Source: Oscillospiraceae bacterium (GTDB taxonomy: Bacteria > Bacillota > Clostridia > Oscillospirales > Ruminococcaceae). From it: DNA of 24,342 bases. The translations under genes were made by a program, and so were the position numbers. Within the stretch, counting starts at the first letter, position 1; each line of letters begins with the position of its first letter. Positions 22,491-24,342 of this stretch are shown piece by piece. Under the pieces are notes generated by a model. The model did no database searches and was not told where the DNA came from. It was given only the letters and a program-made list of their open reading frames with translations. The DNA lies in NCBI GenBank assembly GCA_031285945.1, contig JAITVF010000133.1, positions 1 through 24,342 of the forward strand. The letters run 5' to 3'.

Positions 22491-23678
22491 TTATTTATCC
22501 AGCAGCGCGGCTATGCCGGGGAGCTCGATCCCCTCGAGGAATTCGAGGGAGGCACCGCCGCCGGTGGAAATGTGGCTCATCTTATCGGCATAGCCCAGCT
22601 TTGTAACGGCGGCTACGCTATCGCCCCCGCCTATAATCGAAACCGCGCCGGATTCGGCCACCGCTTTGGCCACGGCGTTGGTGCCGCCCGCGAAGCTTTC
22701 CATCTCGAACACGCCCATGGGGCCGTTCCAGAGGACGGTGCCGGCGCCCTTAAGCGCCTCGGCGAAAAGGATTTCGGTCTCGGGGCCTATATCCATTCCC
22801 ATCCAGCCGTCGGGGATATCGCCGTTGCCACAGACTTTGGATTCGGCGTCGGCGGCGAATCTGTCGGCTATACGGTTGTCGGCCGGCAGAAGAAGCCTTG
22901 TGCCTGTTTTATCGGCCTCGGAGATGATTTCCCTCGCGACCTCGAGCTTATCGTCCTCGCAGAGGGAATTGCCGATTGCGCGGCCCTGCGCCTTAAAAAA
23001 GGTATAGGCCATTCCGCCGCCTATTATAAGGGTATCGGCTTTTGAGAGCAGGTTTTTTATTACCCCGATTTTGTCGCTGACCTTTGCGCCGCCGAGTATC
23101 GCCACAAAGGGGCGCCTGGGGTTATCGAGGGCGCCGCCCATAAACTCAATCTCTTTTTGTATAAGATAACCGCAGACGGCGGGCAGGTAACGGGCTACCC
23201 CCTCGGTGGAGGCGTGGGCCCGGTGGGCGGTGCCGAAGGCGTCGTTGACGTAAACCTCGGCCAGTGAGGCCAGCTGCCTTGCAAAGGCGGGATCGTTGTC
23301 GGTTTCTTCTTTATGAAAGCGCAGGTTCTCGAGCAGCATGACCTGGCCGTCCTTAAGGGAGGCCGCTTTTGCCTTAGCGTCCTCGCCGACAACGTCGTTG
23401 GCGAAGGCTACGGGAATTTCCAGCAGCTGCGAGAGGCGGGCGGCTACGGGGGCGAGGGAAAACTCAGGGGCGGCCTTTCCCTTTGGCCGGCCTAAATGGG
23501 AGCAGAGAATAACTCGCGCCCCTTTTTTTATAAGGGCCCGTATGGTGGGCAGCGAGGCTACGATACGCTTGTCACTGGTGATGACTCCTTCCTTTAGCGG
23601 AACGTTAAAGTCGCAGCGAACAAGCGCCCGTTTACCCGAAACCTCAATATCGTCGATGTTCTTTTTATCAAGCGCCAT
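22491..23678 (-). CDS. pgk: Phosphoglycerate kinase
   Basis: A 395-residue kinase of normal length, with the substrate-binding motifs [17 protein letters not shown] and [11 protein letters not shown] in the N-domain, and [18 protein letters not shown] and GGGDSVAAV in the nucleotide-binding C-domain. It transfers phosphate from 1,3-bisphosphoglycerate to ADP. It is the first gene of the pgk-tpiA-gpmI operon; in many Firmicutes gapA precedes pgk, but here the gene upstream is degV. A promoter is visible at 23720-23748. Confidence 0.97.
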   Translation of the reverse strand: MALDKKNIDDIEVSGKRALVRCDFNVPLKEGVITSDKRIVASLPTIRALIKKGARVILCSHLGRPKGKAAPEFSLAPVAARLSQLLEIPVAFANDVVGEDAKAKAASLKDGQVMLLENLRFHKEETDNDPAFARQLASLAEVYVNDAFGTAHRAHASTEGVARYLPAVCGYLIQKEIEFMGGALDNPRRPFVAILGGAKVSDKIGVIKNLLSKADTLIIGGGMAYTFFKAQGRAIGNSLCEDDKLEVAREIISEADKTGTRLLLPADNRIADRFAADAESKVCGNGDIPDGWMGMDIGPETEILFAEALKGAGTVLWNGPMGVFEMESFAGGTNAVAKAVAESGAVSIIGGGDSVAAVTKLGYADKMSHISTGGGASLEFLEGIELPGIAALLDK

Positions 23679-23719
23679 AACCTTTTTCCCATCCTTCCTG
23701 ATATTTGCGCGGCAAAATT

Positions 23720-23748
23720 ATTCTACCCCCTTTAAGGTCTTATTACAA
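23720..23748 (-). promoter_or_regulatory. Promoter of the pgk-tpiA-gpmI operon
   Basis: On the minus strand TTGTAA (23743-23748), a 17-nt spacer and TAGAAT (23720-23725), about 42 nt before the pgk start codon. Confidence 0.6.
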
Positions 23749-23819
23749 GGGAGAATTGTTATATTCATAGCAGATTTTCAAGTTAATCGATTATACATGC
23801 AAGACTAAAGCGGCTGTTT

Positions 23820-24342
23820 TCATACGCCGTGGGGCGGGCGGGTTTTTCCCCTGGCGACCAGGGCGACCATACGGGGGCCGGCGTTTATGGTGATGGCGGC
23901 TCCGGCGCGGTAGACAGGCGGCATTGCGCCCAGCTCTTCTTTTAAAAGACAGGCGAGCTGCTCGCCCCACTCGGGCTCGCTGCCGCATACCACCAGCGGG
24001 CGGGAGTCGCGCTTAATAAGCTGCTCTTTGTAGATGGAAAATATCCTGGGGGCAAGGTTTCTTTCGCCCCTTACCCTGTCGACGACTTTTGTGGAGCCGT
24101 CTATCATGGAGATAACCGGCCTAAGGCCCAGAACGTCCCCCACAAAGGCGGTGGCGGCGCCTATTCTGCCCGATCTTTTAGCAAAATCAAGGGAGTAAAC
24201 GCCAAGGTAAATTTCGGTTCGGCAAAAGCAATCCTCTAAAAAGGCAAGGATTTCGGGGGCGGATTTACCCTCGCGCGCTCTCGCGGCCGCCTCCATTACC
24301 GGGCCGCCGTAGCCAAGGCAATAGCTTTTGGAATCCACGATA
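23820..24342 (-). CDS. DegV family fatty-acid-binding protein (partial, 5' end outside window)
   Basis: The C-terminal 173 or so residues of a DegV protein (family length about 280). The frame stays open to the window edge (IVDSKSYCLGYGG...), so the GTG at 24338 is an internal codon and not the start. Family features seen: the DSKS-x(3)-G start of the second domain, LDFAKRSGRIGAATAFVGDVLGLRPVISMIDGST and the C-terminal HxGP-like block AAITINAGPRMVALV. DegV-type FakB proteins bind a fatty acid and present it to the FakA kinase; which ligand is bound here is unknown. It is transcribed in the same direction as pgk but ends 141 nt before it, with a pgk promoter in between. Confidence 0.88.
   Translation of the reverse strand, partial: IVDSKSYCLGYGGPVMEAAARAREGKSAPEILAFLEDCFCRTEIYLGVYSLDFAKRSGRIGAATAFVGDVLGLRPVISMIDGSTKVVDRVRGERNLAPRIFSIYKEQLIKRDSRPLVVCGSEPEWGEQLACLLKEELGAMPPVYRAGAAITINAGPRMVALVARGKTRPPHGV

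Noticed and set aside
21999..23045. 348-codon plus-strand frame across tpiA and pgk
   Set aside because: It is a shadow of two certain glycolytic genes on the other strand and crosses their boundary.

Overview
The window looks like a chromosomal segment of a fairly GC-rich anaerobic Firmicute, most likely a clostridial/Oscillospiraceae-type organism. This is inferred from the gene families (DUF4830, the paired radical SAM/DUF4130 genes, DegV, a DUF6773-like XRE pair, BPG-independent phosphoglycerate mutase), from the strong GGAGG ribosome binding sites, and from the gene style. No rRNA or intact tRNA is present to place it further.

Left part (1 to about 6,684): an accessory, probably integrated region, less GC-rich by eye and transcribed entirely leftwards. 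From right to left it holds a winged-helix replication/regulatory protein of the kind carried by clostridial integrative elements, a small sigma-like helix-turn-helix protein, an AbiEi/AbiEii type IV toxin-antitoxin pair, and a tight four-gene operon. That operon encodes a SWIM zinc-finger/FlK-like thioesterase fusion, an Imm5-like orphan immunity protein, an AlkZ-related protein, and a GIY-YIG nuclease fused in frame to an AlkA-type DNA glycosylase that runs off the left edge. The region ends on the right at a tRNA 3'-end-like sequence (T-arm, acceptor strand, CCA) followed by an intrinsic terminator, which is what an att site of a tRNA-integrating element leaves behind. Two 30-bp inverted repeats with identical CGTCCCAAA...TTTGGGACG half-sites lie over the abiEi promoter and in front of the four-gene operon. 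This suggests that the AbiEi antitoxin may control both units.

Middle part (6,700 to 15,000): a DUF4830 membrane-anchored protein, cardiolipin synthase, a divergent HD-domain phosphohydrolase, a D-lactate dehydrogenase-type 2-hydroxyacid dehydrogenase, a very small acidic lipoprotein, the two-gene radical SAM/DUF4130 DNA-metabolism pair of unknown function, a GNAT acetyltransferase, and an XRE regulator translationally coupled to a small membrane protein. Palindromic MITE-like repeats punctuate this and the next part. The best copy is about 97 bp with 14-bp outer and 26-bp inner inverted repeats.

Right part (15,000 to 24,342): core genes. A 953-residue PocR-PAS-GGDEF(degenerate)-EAL-GAF-like c-di-GMP phosphodiesterase candidate, the tRNA thiolase mnmA, a patatin-like phospholipase, the lower glycolytic operon pgk-tpiA-gpmI (no gapA or eno beside it), and the C-terminal part of a DegV fatty-acid-binding protein cut by the window edge.

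The most interesting leads are the AbiEi-linked genome-protection operon with its two unusual fusions, the shared operator, the frameshift that removes the AbiEii tail, the radical SAM/DUF4130 pair, and the palindromic repeat family.
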